In this document: one piece after another, positions 5,861 to 5,947 of the stretch | How the letters are laid out: the number at the start of each line of letters is the position of its first letter | How positions within the stretch are numbered: position 1 is the stretch's first letter | Origin: JBGTNQ01 sp038212375 | Lineage (GTDB): Bacteria > Patescibacteriota > Minisyncoccia > Phycocordibacterales > Zambryskibacteraceae | Assembly: GCA_038212375.1 (NCBI GenBank) | Contig: JBBQUO010000033.1 | Location: forward strand, 1-5,947 | Direction of reading: 5' to 3' | Length of the DNA stretch: 5,947 bases | Notes under the pieces: generated by a model | The model's database searches: none | Seen by the model: only the letters and a program-made list of their open reading frames with translations | What the model was told of the DNA's origin: nothing | Program-made: the position numbers and the translations under genes

Positions 5861-5947
5861 GAGAGTTGCAAACTAAGTTCTTCTACCTAATAGATGAAAT
5901 GCTATCGTATTTATTTTCCCTTCATTCCAAGCTTGAAGATTTTGCGT
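5861..5947. other. Right-edge stretch with unresolved gene ends
   Basis: Nothing here can be called with confidence. On the minus strand one frame is open from the edge for 24 codons and ends at a TAG (5875-5873) with HLLGRRT; another ends at a TAA (5913-5911) with KIFKLGMKGK. On the plus strand an ATG at 5899 opens a frame to the edge beginning MLSYLFSLHSKLEDFA, and another ATG lies at 5894. Either the tail of an upstream minus-strand gene or a divergent plus-strand gene is possible. The sequence beyond the edge would decide. Confidence 0.25.

Noticed and set aside
5824..5871. TTG start extending ychF by 16 residues
   Set aside because: YchF proteins start just before the GIVGLPNVGKS strand, and the extension covers the promoter hexamers.

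Overview
The window carries a compact, one-direction gene block, with every recognisable gene on the minus strand. Read in the direction of transcription (right to left) the order is: ychF (5823-4822), a small SET-domain methyltransferase gene (4804-4343), a DUF5671-type membrane protein with a secreted C-terminal domain (4276-3332), a strong intrinsic terminator (3324-3294), leuS (3274-980), and a gene joining a sigma-70 region 4 helix-turn-helix to a HARE-HTH domain, which runs off the left edge (892-1). No RNA genes, CRISPR arrays or insertion sequences are visible. No gene-free stretch exceeds 130 bases.

The gene content points to a Patescibacteria/CPR genome, most likely Parcubacteria-like. 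This is inferred from remembered family resemblance, not a search. The reasons are a short LeuRS with no leucine-specific insertion before KMSKS, a short YchF, a DUF5671 protein, the sigma-region-4/HARE fusion, and very short intergenic gaps. TGA ends leuS exactly where a LeuRS should end, so the ordinary bacterial code is used rather than the Gracilibacteria/Absconditabacteria code.

Two observations stand out. First, a 30-base copy of the 3' end of ychF (25/30 identical, reading DGGVIEFKI-stop against DGDVIEFKI-stop) lies just beyond the SET gene. The SET gene is therefore bracketed by direct repeats 493 bp apart. Three of the five mismatches are silent third-position changes, and the SET gene is clearly more AT-rich (about 33% GC by hand count) than ychF (about 42% over 4861-5400). 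This resembles a mini-element that entered the 3' end of ychF and supplied a replacement tail, as e14 does in icd. The last SET codons now read the old ychF tail in another frame.

Second, four of the five genes have a -10-like hexamer (TATAAT, TACTAT, CATAAT, TATCAT) ending 8-9 bases before the ATG, and none has a convincing Shine-Dalgarno. This points to leaderless or nearly leaderless mRNAs. Two of these promoters also have acceptable -35 hexamers at exactly 17 bp.

The genes mostly serve information processing: leucyl-tRNA synthesis, a ribosome-associated ATPase, a transcription-associated HTH protein and a probable protein-lysine methyltransferase. The exception is the membrane protein of unknown function.
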